Shown: positions 33,435-42,759 of the stretch, in pieces
Layout: every line of letters starts with the position of its first letter
Position numbering within the stretch: the stretch's first letter is position 1
Notes under the pieces: generated by a model
The model's input: the letters and a program-made list of their open reading frames with translations, nothing else
Told to the model about the DNA's origin: nothing
Database searches by the model: none
Made by a program: the position numbers and the translations under genes
NCBI GenBank assembly: GCA_005406025.1
Contig: BGZK01002037.1
Coordinates: 1-64,000, forward strand
Direction of reading: 5' to 3'
DNA length: 64,000 bases
Source of the DNA: Eumeta japonica
Lineage: Eukaryota > Arthropoda > Insecta > Lepidoptera > Psychidae

Positions 33435-35115
33435 GCATTATACAATCGACAAACCCCATCGAGACAGCGCCTCAGGATACAAGCACCTTAATGTAAAGTG
33501 AAAAAATAGGGGGGCCTATATGTTGACAACTGTTTAAACAAGAACCTTATACAACAACAACAAAAGTACGTGTCAAATTGTGAATTAAATCTATTAAAAT
33601 CAGTCTAAACATTCAGCAATATGCTTCGAACCGCATGAAATTCCCTCTGTAGCGAGCATAAAAAAGCGACCAGAAATGCACTACGCCTCTCAACGGCTTC
33701 CGTTATACGACATCTCGACGACTTTGAAGCAGCTTAAATGATTAGCGTACCACAAACTATTGTTTTCCTAGTTGATGACCGTAAATAAAGCCGTACATAT
33801 AAATATCATATATGTACTGTACGAATACGAAATAGTTTCCATTTTAATGCGAACGCAAAGTAATGGGACGACATTTAACGTATACAAAAAGGAGGGTCTT
33901 TACATAAAACGGTTATGAGCGATGGTCATATTTGGGGTCGCAATGCCCTCGGGACGGCGTCCGGCCGACCCTTTCGTCCGTTTTATTTGTCTTGTGGGCT
34001 AATTTGATACTGAAATTTTTCTATGTAATTTTCGCATTTACCCCAGACTCTTAATGTACATATGAAGTACTGAGAGGTTATTCTAAAGAGTTTAGTTAGA
34101 ATTCTCTTTGAGAAATGTTGTCTTGTATTTGTGTTCCTCGTGCATGGGCTTTTGTGATCACTGATTTACTTGAGTACGTTGTTTGACAACGATCCTCTCC
34201 CGGAACTGAGTGTGGCTTAAGTCTCTATTGCAATGTCGATTTCAATTTTAATATACGTTTAATTTTAATATTGGTCTTGATATCGAATTTGATCTCAGCC
34301 CGATTACTGACAATATGTTCAATGTTCATGTATATGATGCAAGTTGCTTGAATGAAATATTCTTAGAAAGCAATTGAACGGTTAAATTAGATCCTTAAAA
34401 AAAGATAAAACAAATAGACAAAGTGATAAATTTTCGTATTTATATTTCATTGAACATTAACATTGATTATTAACATTATATTACACCTCATAACTATTAC
34501 TCGGGTGACTAGAGTTTCGAAATCTCTTGTCTTCTCCCGCTCGTTCTCTTTATCGTTTTCTCTCTCTCTCTTTCTCCTTTTTCTTTCCTTGATCTCTCCT
34601 CTCTCCCTCCCAATTCTTTTCTGTCTTTTCTCCATCTGTACCCTTCTCCAAACCAATGAAGATAACTGACTGAATAAAATAAAAAATAGTAACTTTTAAA
34701 TTGTCTAATGTAATGTAAATTGACTACTTGAAAACTGTGTGATCAATCTTGATAAAAAATAGTATACAGTCAAAACATGTGAATTTACATATAATAGGCT
34801 TTTGTCTGTTTAGCTGTCTGTATGTTCTTTCATAACGTAAAAAAGGTAAAAATGTTAAAACATTTTATCGTACAAATGTTAGACTATATCTAATTTCTAT
34901 ACCTGCTCTGTATGGTAAAAATAGAAAATTGACCATTATTTTTTTAATTTTTTAGTAGCCATATTCATTTATTTGTATATAATCGTTTGAGAATGTGAGT
35001 GCACATAAACGTAAGCGTCTGCGTGTGCGTGTGCGTGTGTATGAATGATAGTTTTATTGTGGTTGTCCATGATTAATAGGTTATGCAAATCTGACATTTA
35101 TTATAATGCCATTTG
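33435..35115. other. Non-coding DNA with CT-rich and GT-rich tracts
   Basis: A strongly CT-rich stretch (about 34545-34615) gives a very basic minus frame (Arg/Lys/Glu-rich) that is a by-product. A GTGCGT tract is at 35018-35040. Confidence 0.5.
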
Positions 35116-35144
35116 TTTTAAAACCAAAGTATCTTACCGTAGCA

Positions 35145-35595
35145 ACTATTTACCCCCGGCTTTGTCCAAATTGGAACTATGACCGATGACGGAATCGAAA
35201 TTGTGAACGAGACGAGAAGCAGAATCGAGAACCGAAACCGGGAGAATTCAAAATCGAGAACAGGACCAACATCGTAATAAACTGTAGGACCAAAATTAGA
35301 ATCACGATCATTACCAGAATCGAATTTAAGAGGCGGTGCTGTGTTCAGAGTGGGACCAGGTTCGAAAGCAACATCGCAATCGGATCCATTTAAATCGATA
35401 CCGAGTTCGGAGACAAATGTAGGGCCGTGACCGGAATCGATAATAAAACGATATGCCATAAACAATAGGACTAAGATTGGAATCAAGAACGGGATAACGA
35501 TGAGGATCTTAACTAAGATCGTAATTGCTCGATACATAAGATGAAGAGTTTCATTGTATGTCTACATAGGCGGCACCGCAGACGGTAGCTGGTAT
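35145..35595 (+). mobile_element. GAATCG/GAACCG-rich repeat element, copy 1
   Basis: The core (about 35180-35520) is a degenerate purine-rich array built on GAATCG, GAACCG and GGACCA hexamers. It ends in 'CGATACATAAGATGAAGAG', then TTTCATTGTATGTCTACATA and GGCGGCACCGCAGA. The same end text follows the core at 57905-58190 and, inverted, precedes the core at 40565-40990. The 139-codon minus frame (Asp/Phe/Gly/Ser-rich) comes from the repeat and is not a gene. Confidence 0.65.
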
Positions 35596-35599
35596 ATTT

Positions 35600-36035
35600 A
35601 TAGTACTTATTTTTCAATGCGCATTGCGCTATCTTTTTATATCACTTTGTAACGTTATGTATACATCCTTTTCTCTTATAAATAGCACTAAATATCACTT
35701 TCTCTCCTTCTCTCTACGTCATATTTTTCTGCTTTATCATGTAACAAAATGTACCTAAACGTGACGTTTTCTTGACATTTCAACTTCAATTGTCATCCAA
35801 TTACCGATTATTGAATTTCCGTCTCAGAAGTTCCACTCCAAAAATAACTGACTTTAAAATCGAATTAGTCGAATAACCCTAAAATTATTTTAAAAGATAA
35901 TATTTTTCGAAATTTTTTTGTTAACTTATTTCTTGAACAATGAACCAGTTTCGATAGTATTTGCAGCATTCGACGTGGTTTCGATAAGAACAGAGCTCAT
36001 TAGATTTTAGAATCAATCGATTCAATGGCTTAGAA
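35600..36035. other. AT-rich non-coding DNA
   Basis: Nothing recognised. Confidence 0.4.
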
Positions 36036-36039
36036 ATTA

Positions 36040-36445
36040 TTTTAAAAAAAATTAATTAAAAAAGTAACTTTTTTTAAGATATCCCAAGCTCTATCTGACC
36101 GATTAATACCAAATTTTTAGGAAATCCAAGTTCATCAATCCCTTTCGAATGTAACAAATCCAATCGCACTTTACTTGTTCAAAAAGTATTTAAGATTCAG
36201 GACAGACACGCGCATGAACATTAGACCGTGAGTACGCACGCACATGCACACCCAAACTCGCACACGCACGCACGCACAAACGGATGCACACACCATTAAA
36301 CGCAGGTGAATATTCACGCTGAAAATCGTCGGACCCGTTTCTTTAACTGAAACATTGACTTCTGAGGAAAACTCGATTTCGATTCGAACTGAAAACATTA
36401 ACTTCCCTAATTTTCCAATAAATTTCAATTTTCTTAACGGGAAGC
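36040..36445 (-). mobile_element. Microsatellite-bearing repeat ('AACTTCCCG' family), copy 2
   Basis: The reverse complement begins 'CTTCCCGTTAAGAAAATTGA', has 'TTAGGGAAGTTAATG', 'GAAATCGAGTTTTCC' and a (GT/GC)n tract (36235-36295). It then reaches text on receptor-site-like 'GGTATTAATCGGTCAGATAG'. The order is the same as at 31788. Confidence 0.6.
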
Positions 36446-36477
36446 CGAAAAAGTCATCCCCTCGGAAGTGTTCACCC

Positions 36478-36560
36478 ATCACATATCGTCCGCTCGGGCG
36501 CGCGGCTTTCGCCGGCGGAGCCCTAACTTCGCGGCCGCGCTTCGATCCGCTTTATAAATT
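36478..36560. other. Small CpG-rich island
   Basis: GC-rich for this window: CGCTCGGGCGCGCGG and CGCCGGCGGAGCC, then 'TTCGCGGCCGCGCTTCGATC', followed by TTTATAAATT. It could be a promoter or an inserted fragment; no start signal can be placed. Confidence 0.3.
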
Positions 36561-36564
36561 GTCG

Positions 36565-38100
36565 AAATTGGTATTACTTCGCTAAGAGACGTTATTCTAG
36601 GAGCTGATGATATTTCAACCAAATCGAGTATCATTACCATTCGTTGAAATGAAAGCGAGATTATTTTCATGTTTGATAGCTATCATGTAACCGCATAATT
36701 TTACGAACGTGACTATGTTTATCTGGTATCGATGTAAAGGAAAATCTAGTTTGATGGCCTTTCATATTGTCTCATTACAGATCGGAACTGTACTATAAAG
36801 GTTTAATTACGCCAATATTGATATGTATCCTTGCAAAATCGTTTCATATTGGATTGGGGACTGCAAGCGACCATCATAACGTATGTGAAGACAACGTCTA
36901 GGATCAATGACTTAGCATACTTTTGAGATGAAAGTTTCTTAGCATGTTAGAGTGATTTCGTGCTATGACGACACAGTAAAACGCTTGAGTGACACGGTCG
37001 GGTCCGCTCGGTTATTTTCGACTCGGCCCAGCGAGCGCACGTGTTCCACACGTTTATACTGCTGATTGCATTTGATGGTGACTACTTTAAAAACGCGCGG
37101 GTATTATTCATTGTAAAAATGAAGAATACATGTAAAATAATTCAATACATGGAATATAGTGGCGAAACTGTCGATTGTATCAGTGGTTTCTAATACTTAA
37201 GTGACACGGTACATCACAAATCAACATGTACGCCCCACATACACTGTTTTTCTTAAGATATGGAACGACAGTTATAAATTGATGTAAGTCAAAGATTTAT
37301 TGGCAAATTCGTTACGTGATTCAAGATGTTTATCGTTGTGTGTATTAGGTAAGTTTAGGAATAAAATTTTAACGGAATCTATTAATTAAATTATGCATAA
37401 TTTAGTTAATCCATGTCCTTTGCTCTGTGAAGATAACAGTATTTTTAAAACGTGATTTTCAAGGAATCAATATATTATATTTATATCGTATAGTAAGTTA
37501 AATATATCTACACAGAACGGAATACGACTCTCGGGCACGGGATCCGTGTACTTGCAGCGACGAGGTACCCTCCACTGCCTTAGAAGCCAATTAGATTTAG
37601 CGCCTGACGGAGCTCACCGGATTCTATTATCGCGTCTTCGCTGCAATAATGTCTGTGCTGGAAGCCGATGAATCACAGATTAGAGTGTTTTCTGCTCTCC
37701 GCAAGGTTTTGTTTCCTTAATCGACTTCGAAGGTTTTTAAATTTTAAATTATTATGGATTTTTTGTCGTGTCTCTTACTATAATAGTATCGTCTATAGTT
37801 TTAATATTCTCCATGGACCTTATTGTGAAGTTTAACAGTTTGTTAAATATTACGTGATAGGTGATACTCTAGATAGAGGCTATAGACAGGAGTACTGTAC
37901 TAGGAATGAAGTACACATGTACTGAACGACGCGAAGATGTTTTGCTTTGAAGCTGAGTAAAGTGTTGAAAGTCCAGTATAAATACATCGCTATAAATTGA
38001 CATGAAGTTTGCATAACTATAATATTTTAACAAATAAGCTTATATTTCGATGTAACATAAGCGCGATACGTGTTATTTAAACAGACTGTCTTGTTCGTAC
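36565..38100. other. Non-coding DNA
   Basis: Moderately GC-rich patches at about 36960-37080 and 37510-37690. No gene recognised. Confidence 0.4.
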
Positions 38101-38104
38101 TTAT

Positions 38105-38265
38105 ACGTAACTGGCTTTCTCCTGCGGCTCGCCCGTGTAGACATAAAATTAAGATTTTTTTTTTTTCTGGATATGGTTAGCGTAAAATCAGTTCTTAGTG
38201 AGCGTCTACATCCCGTAAAGAATAACTATCGTCAGTCGTTGTAATGAGTCAGTCAGGCAATCAGT
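38105..38265 (+). mobile_element. Retroelement fragment ending in GTCAGTCAG
   Basis: 'CTGGCTTTCTCCTGCGGCTC' then GCCCGTGTAGACATAAAATT, a T run, 'GTGAGCGTCTACATCCCGTA', 'AGAATAACTATCGTCAGTCG' and 'ATGAGTCAGTCAGGCAATCA'. These match in order 62568-62765. Confidence 0.65.
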
Positions 38266-38269
38266 GGTA

Positions 38270-39435
38270 TTTCGCTTATGCAGACGAACCACCTTTTTAA
38301 TTCGAACTTCGATAAATAGAAAATCTCCAAAATTCGCAAAAAGTTTCATTCGTGTTTTTTTCAAAACCTCCCTTACTCAAAATCTAAATCTTCTATTAGT
38401 CGAAATAATCAATGAATCTCTACAAACCCTTTTGGTATATATTTTCCCTCTGTAACTCAAAAAAAATAAATATGACCTCTGCATCACAAACATAGCAATC
38501 TTAACTCGATTATTTGCAACTTATTACCTCTATAGCTCTAAGAAAAATAAGTTACAGTCTTTAAGAATTTACCAAACTCTATTAGTCCGACTCTATTATT
38601 AGACCCTAAAAACCAATCATTGTGAAAGTGTATACCAATATAGTACCAACAAGCTCAAACATGACTGGGATATATTATTTCCTTTATGAAGTTCCAGGTC
38701 CACCTTTCGACTTCATCATTAGATCTTCAAAGCCAATTATGACCAAAGTGAATTTCAAAGCAATTCCAAAAAGCCCAAGCACGGCTAGACAACGTTATTT
38801 TCTTATAGATTACTAGTGCCTACCTTCCGGCTTCATCATCAGACCCAGAAAATAGGTACTAATCAAAGTGCATCTCATGACAATTTCAACAAGGCCAAGG
38901 ATTTTTCAGCACACCGAAGATGTGTGGTTCCGTTATGATGTTCCATTAGATCATAGGAACCAATCATGGCTAAAATTCATTTCAAAAGAATTCCAACAGA
39001 CCCAAACACGGCTAGGCTACATTTTTCTCTTATGTACTAGCACCTACCTTCCGTCTCTATCATCAGGCTCTAACATTCTTTTATGGTCAAAATGCATCTT
39101 AAAATAATTCCAATAACCCCATTTTGGATATAATATTCCAGAATATAATATGAAGTTCTAGCGTCAATCTTCCAGCTTTATCATAAGATCCTGAAAGATA
39201 ATCATGGCCAAAGTGCATTTCAAGACAATTTCAATAAGTTCAAACGTAACTAGGCTGTTACTTTATAATGGAGTGTTAATGCCTATTTTCAGACTCCATC
39301 ATCAAACCTTAAAAATCACTCAGTCAGTGTACATCTCAAGGCAATTCTAACAAGCCTAAACACGACTAAGATATATTATTCCGTTATGAAATTCCTGTGC
39401 CTACCGTTTGGCTCCATCATAAGATCAGTCCAATT
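38270..39435 (+). repeat. Diverged ~117-bp tandem satellite array
   Basis: The marker 'CTTCATCATTAGATC' and its variants (CTTCATCATCAGACC, TCTATCATCAGGCTC, CTTTATCATAAGATCC, CTCCATCATCAAACC, CTCCATCATAAGATC) recur at about 38594, 38711, 38829, 38944, 39057, 39176, 39294 and 39412, each 113-119 bp apart. Other shared text is 'CCAATCATGGCCAAAGTGCA' and 'CAATTTCAACAAG'. About eight clear units, with older ones probably back to 38270. The short frames inside are not conserved between units, so it is not read as coding. Confidence 0.8.
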
Positions 39436-39439
39436 ATAC

Positions 39440-39965
39440 CGTATTATATTTTTATATCCTTGCGCCGAGCGAGCTACGGGATATGGTAACTAAAATGAAT
39501 GATTTTGTCAAGAAAAGAGATATAAAAGTAAATATCAATAAGACTATGGTGACGGTGATTGAAAGAAGTGTGTGTATGATAGAGAAGGCTGGGTATGGGA
39601 AAAAAAAGAAAATAGTATCGATGCAGTGGAGATACGACCTTTTCGTAGTACGTGCGGTTTGAAGGAAAATATAGTGACTAGAGTAGAAAGGGTATGTTGA
39701 GGTGGTTTGGACATCTGGAATAAAAGATTACTAACAACATAAATCTATAGAGCGAATGTTTCCGATGAAAAGATCGGCGAGGGTCGCTCTAAAAATTTAT
39801 ATGCAGACTATATTGGTAGCATATTAAAAAAGGGCCAAATTTTGGCACCCGAAACTGACGAGCTTACATGAAAAGATTGATGAATAACAGTGAGGCAACA
39901 AAGATATGTAAAGATTTATACTATGTGGAAATCTTTAGACTCTGCCTACCCTTCTGGGAAATAGG
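39440..39965 (+). pseudogene. LINE reverse transcriptase C-terminal relic
   Basis: One frame gives 'MVTKMNDFVKKRDIKVNIN' followed by KTMVTV; a later frame gives 'RKGMLRWFGHLE', then pieces like 'HIKKGPNFGTRN', 'RAYMKRLMNNSEATKICKD' and 'LPFWEIGVCMY' in shifting frames. The 'GMLRWFGHLE' block, then a K-G-R-P-type stretch and an end like 'YPSGK' (here altered), mark the C-terminus of a LINE reverse transcriptase common in Lepidoptera. Many stops and frameshifts; inactive. Confidence 0.65.
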
Positions 39966-40073
39966 CGTGTGTATGTATATATATTCTCAAATTATTCAGC
40001 AGTCCGTCTAATCGCACAATTTCATGCGCAATTGATTTCTAGAAACCAAATAGTATGTTTAGTACCAAATTTA

Positions 40074-40211
40074 AAGCCTCTTCCGTCCATATTTCACACT
40101 CACTTTAAACAAAACATCATTCTTAAAATTAATTTTGCATCCCAAGGCCTCCATTTAACGGTTTTTAGTCTTAAAAGTGACTTTTTAAATAAAAGGGTAT
40201 AGAAGAGACTG
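40074..40211. mobile_element. PIF/Harbinger-like MITE, copy 2
   Basis: Left end AAGCCTCTTCCGTCCATATT, right end 'AAAAGTGACTTTTTAAATAA', then AAGGGTATAGAAGAGACTG, inverted relative to each other and matching 29548-29736. TTA flanks both ends (40071-40073 and 40212-40214). Shorter than the other complete copies. Confidence 0.7.
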
Positions 40212-40259
40212 TTATTACTATACTGTATTTAGGGACTAATGAAATCACAGGCGCATCTT

Positions 40260-40345
40260 CAACAGTTTATTTTCGACTAACGGCGCCGTGGCGCATCCGC
40301 GGGTGGGCGCTCGCGGGCGTCGATGATCGCACGACTTACATACGT
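40260..40345. other. Small CpG-rich patch
   Basis: CGGCGCCGTGGCGCATCCGC and GGGTGGGCGCTCGCGGGCGT lie within AT-rich DNA. There is no coding or promoter evidence. Confidence 0.3.
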
Positions 40346-40564
40346 CTCAGTTATCTTGTAACTATGCAGTAAATTGACATCTTTCTGTATTTCACGCACG
40401 AGTTTCCTTTTTCCAACCATGTGACCTAGTTAGCCAGTTTTCATAATTTATGTTTTTTTTTCTATTAAGTAACAATTTTTTCAAATAATAGAATTTACAG
40501 ACCGCACTCGGGTTTTTTTTACTCTCTTTCGTTTATCTACTTCGCCAAATCAGCCTGCGACTTT

Positions 40565-40990
40565 ACCCACATGAACATAAAATGAGTATCTTCATTTTTT
40601 AGGTGAATCAATTAATCTTGCCGTCATTCCAAATTCCGGTTCCGGTTTCTAGTTCTGATTGCGACTCTATACTCAATTTTGGCCTCGATACCGTTCGCAA
40701 TTATGGTCTTGGTTCCGCTCTCTATTCTGATCCTAGTTCAGTTCCCGATTCCACTCCCCGTTTCAGTCATGCTCTTGATCCTAATTCTGATCCCACGCAC
40801 GATTCCGACCTCTAACCTATTCTCAATTTCAATCCCCGTACCACTCTCAATTATAGCCTTGGCAAACCAGAACCGTAAAGCCGAAGCTTTAAATTTTACT
40901 CCTCATTTAATTCTGATTCCGCTATCGGTCACAGTTTCGTTTAGAACCAAACTAGGAGCAAATATTGTGTATGAAAGTAAAACATAAGTT
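40565..40990 (-). mobile_element. GAATCG/GAACCG-rich repeat element, copy 2 (inverted)
   Basis: The plus strand shows CGATTC/CGGTTC-type hexamers ('ATTCCGGTTCCGGTTTCTAG' onward), the complement of the core at 35180-35520. It is preceded by ACATGAACATAAAATGAGTA, TCTTCATTTT, matching the reverse complement of the family's end text. The Ser/Asp/Pro-rich plus frames (40603-40987) come from the repeat. Confidence 0.65.
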
Positions 40991-41600
40991 AGTTAGTTAA
41001 ATATTCGCGAATATTGTAGCTCTCTATGCGCATGAGAAACGGTCTCCAATTTTTCTGGTATTTATACATTTTTCCTTTATATAAAAATTGTCTCATGTTT
41101 CATTCTGTAAATGAGGTGACCCGTGTGAATACTTCGCATCGATAGTGATCAGTTACGTAATATAATAAAGTAGAAATATGTAAATGTATGTATTTATTAA
41201 TTTTAAATATTTTATTCTAAAAAATAGTAACGAAATTAGTCTTGTGTTAATATTATATACAGTATTATAGACGTACTTTTTAATTTTTCATATATTTTTT
41301 TGTATCTAGATATTTCATACCGACAAAAAACACCTTACGGAAATAATATATAAAGATGCCAACAGATGACTATATACAAACTTTTTAAAATGTTTATTTT
41401 AAAATGTAAATTGCAATTGTTTATCGGAAATAAACTAAAACTTATCAGAACTTATTCTTCATTATAGAGGAAAAAGTAATCTTCAAAATGGCGTATCAAA
41501 CATTTTCATAATATATTAAGGAAGATATTTCATACCAACAATAAATCACTTCACAGAAATATTATACATTTATAAGTAGAAATAATATATAATTAATATG

Positions 41601-41606
<6 letters not shown>

Positions 41607-41637
<31 letters not shown>
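41607..41637. repeat. (TA)n microsatellite
   Basis: An uninterrupted TA run. Confidence 0.95.
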
Positions 41638-41639
<2 letters not shown>

Positions 41640-41642
<3 letters not shown>

Positions 41643-42235
41643 GTGTTACACAATCAAAAATAGCTCAACGTAAGGCAGTATTTTTGACTTTATAAATGTT
41701 CGCTTTTCTTTGCGTTGGGGAATTTTCAAAATTTTTAATATAGTTTTTATTTTAAAATATTTGTTATTTTTGTGTGAATCCTAGTCTACATACCAAATTT
41801 CACTTTTTAGGACTGCGGAAATCTTCCTAGTTGAATACACTAATATCTGCTCCTTTTCTAAGGAGGTAAGGGGGATGAAGGATGAAGGTTCTTAATTTTT
41901 TGTCATTTCTGTTTAAATCCTAGCTTTCATAGCAAATTCGTTTCAAATTTTAGGTCACACGTATCTTTGCAAGTAAAGTAAACACCCATTATACGACTAA
42001 GATTCCTAGGCAGCTAACAAAAGTGCTGACAACTTTAAAACGGCTGAACCGATTTTCATGATACATATCCAAGAACCATCACTAGAAAACCTGCTATTCA
42101 AATAAAAAAAAAACGCATTCAAATCAGTTCACCCATTTTAGAGCTACGGTGCCACGGACAGACAAACAGACACATACACACAGCGGTCAAACTTATAACA
42201 CCCGTCTGTTTACGTCGGGGGTTAAAAATACGCCA
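41640..42235 (+). mobile_element. LINE/SINE-type repeat ending 'CGTCGGGGGTTAA'
   Basis: The 3' part holds 'AAAACGGCTGAACCGATTTT', 'CATGATACATATCCAAGAAC', 'CAGTTCACCCATTTTAGAGC', 'TACGGTGCCACGGACAGACA' and 'AAACTTATAACACCC', then a GTCGGGGGTTAA end. This text is a very common lepidopteran repeat tail. The 5' limit is uncertain; two diverged 'AATCCTAG.....CATA.CAAAT' blocks (41779 and 41927) suggest an internal duplication. Confidence 0.6.
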
Positions 42236-42494
42236 CATTTTAGTTTCGAAATTGACTATTATAAATAGAAATGTTTTTTTGTAATAATATTTTCGTAAAC
42301 ATAACTTGCCATATTTCGTTTTAAGCACTTATGAAATATCATTGAAAATAAAATGAAGTTCTAACATTTGGTAAATTTATTAACTATGACAAGTGAATTA
42401 TATAAAATATACGCTGCTGCCGCTTGTCGTATTTTTAATTTAATATTCTACAGTAATGTAAATGTCCGATTTCGTGGAAAGCAAACTGAGTTAA

Positions 42495-42575
42495 AAGTAC
42501 TGCGAGTTTTATTTGTAAGCGATTTTTGTTGAAAGTCAGTTTACAAAGAAATTGTGGAAGAGGTGCTTGCACTGA
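42495..42575. mobile_element. PIF/Harbinger-like MITE, right-end remnant
   Basis: 'GTAAGCGATTTTTGTTGAAA' followed by GTCAGTTTACAAAGAAATTG and TGGAAGAGGTGC matches the right ends of the copies at 63507 and 29548. No left end was found. Confidence 0.55.
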
Positions 42576-42670
42576 AATACACGTGTCGGTTTAACGATTT
42601 GAGCTGGTATTAAAGTAGAATTTTCGCCTAACCCCGGAACGTTATTATGGTAGCGCAAACGTGAATAACA

Positions 42671-42710
42671 TTGCGAGATGCAGAAGACAGATGTCTACTG
42701 CATCTCGCAA
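42671..42710. repeat. 40-nt near-perfect hairpin
   Basis: TTGCGAGATGCAG (42671-42683) pairs perfectly with CTGCATCTCGCAA (42698-42710). Inside, after one A-A mismatch, AGAC pairs with GTCT around a four-base loop. About 17 pairs in 40 nt with high GC stand out in this AT-rich window. A second hairpin follows 21 nt later. Confidence 0.9.
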
Positions 42711-42731
42711 ATGCAATCTCGAAAGGCGCGC

Positions 42732-42755
42732 GCATCGCGACAGTTCTCGCGATGC
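42732..42755. repeat. Perfect 9-bp GC-rich hairpin
   Basis: GCATCGCGA (42732-42740) and TCGCGATGC (42747-42755) flank the six-base loop CAGTTC. A T run does not follow, so it is not a terminator. Confidence 0.9.
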
Positions 42756-42759
42756 AACA

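Noticed and set aside
34447..34669. Arg/Lys/Glu-rich minus frame and its Ser/Leu-rich mirror
   Set aside because: By-products of a CT-rich tract.
35118..35537. 139-codon minus frame with hydrophobic start and Asp/Phe-rich repeats
   Set aside because: It is the translation of the GAATCG-type repeat; the other two copies of the element do not keep the frame.
38270..39435. CRISPR array
   Set aside because: Units of about 117 bp are diverged along their whole length with no constant repeat and variable spacer; the DNA is eukaryotic.
40603..40987. Overlapping Ser/Asp/Pro-rich and Ile/Val/Pro-rich plus frames
   Set aside because: Both arise from the complement of the same hexamer repeat.
42732..42755. 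Rho-independent terminator
   Set aside because: No T run follows and the genome is eukaryotic.
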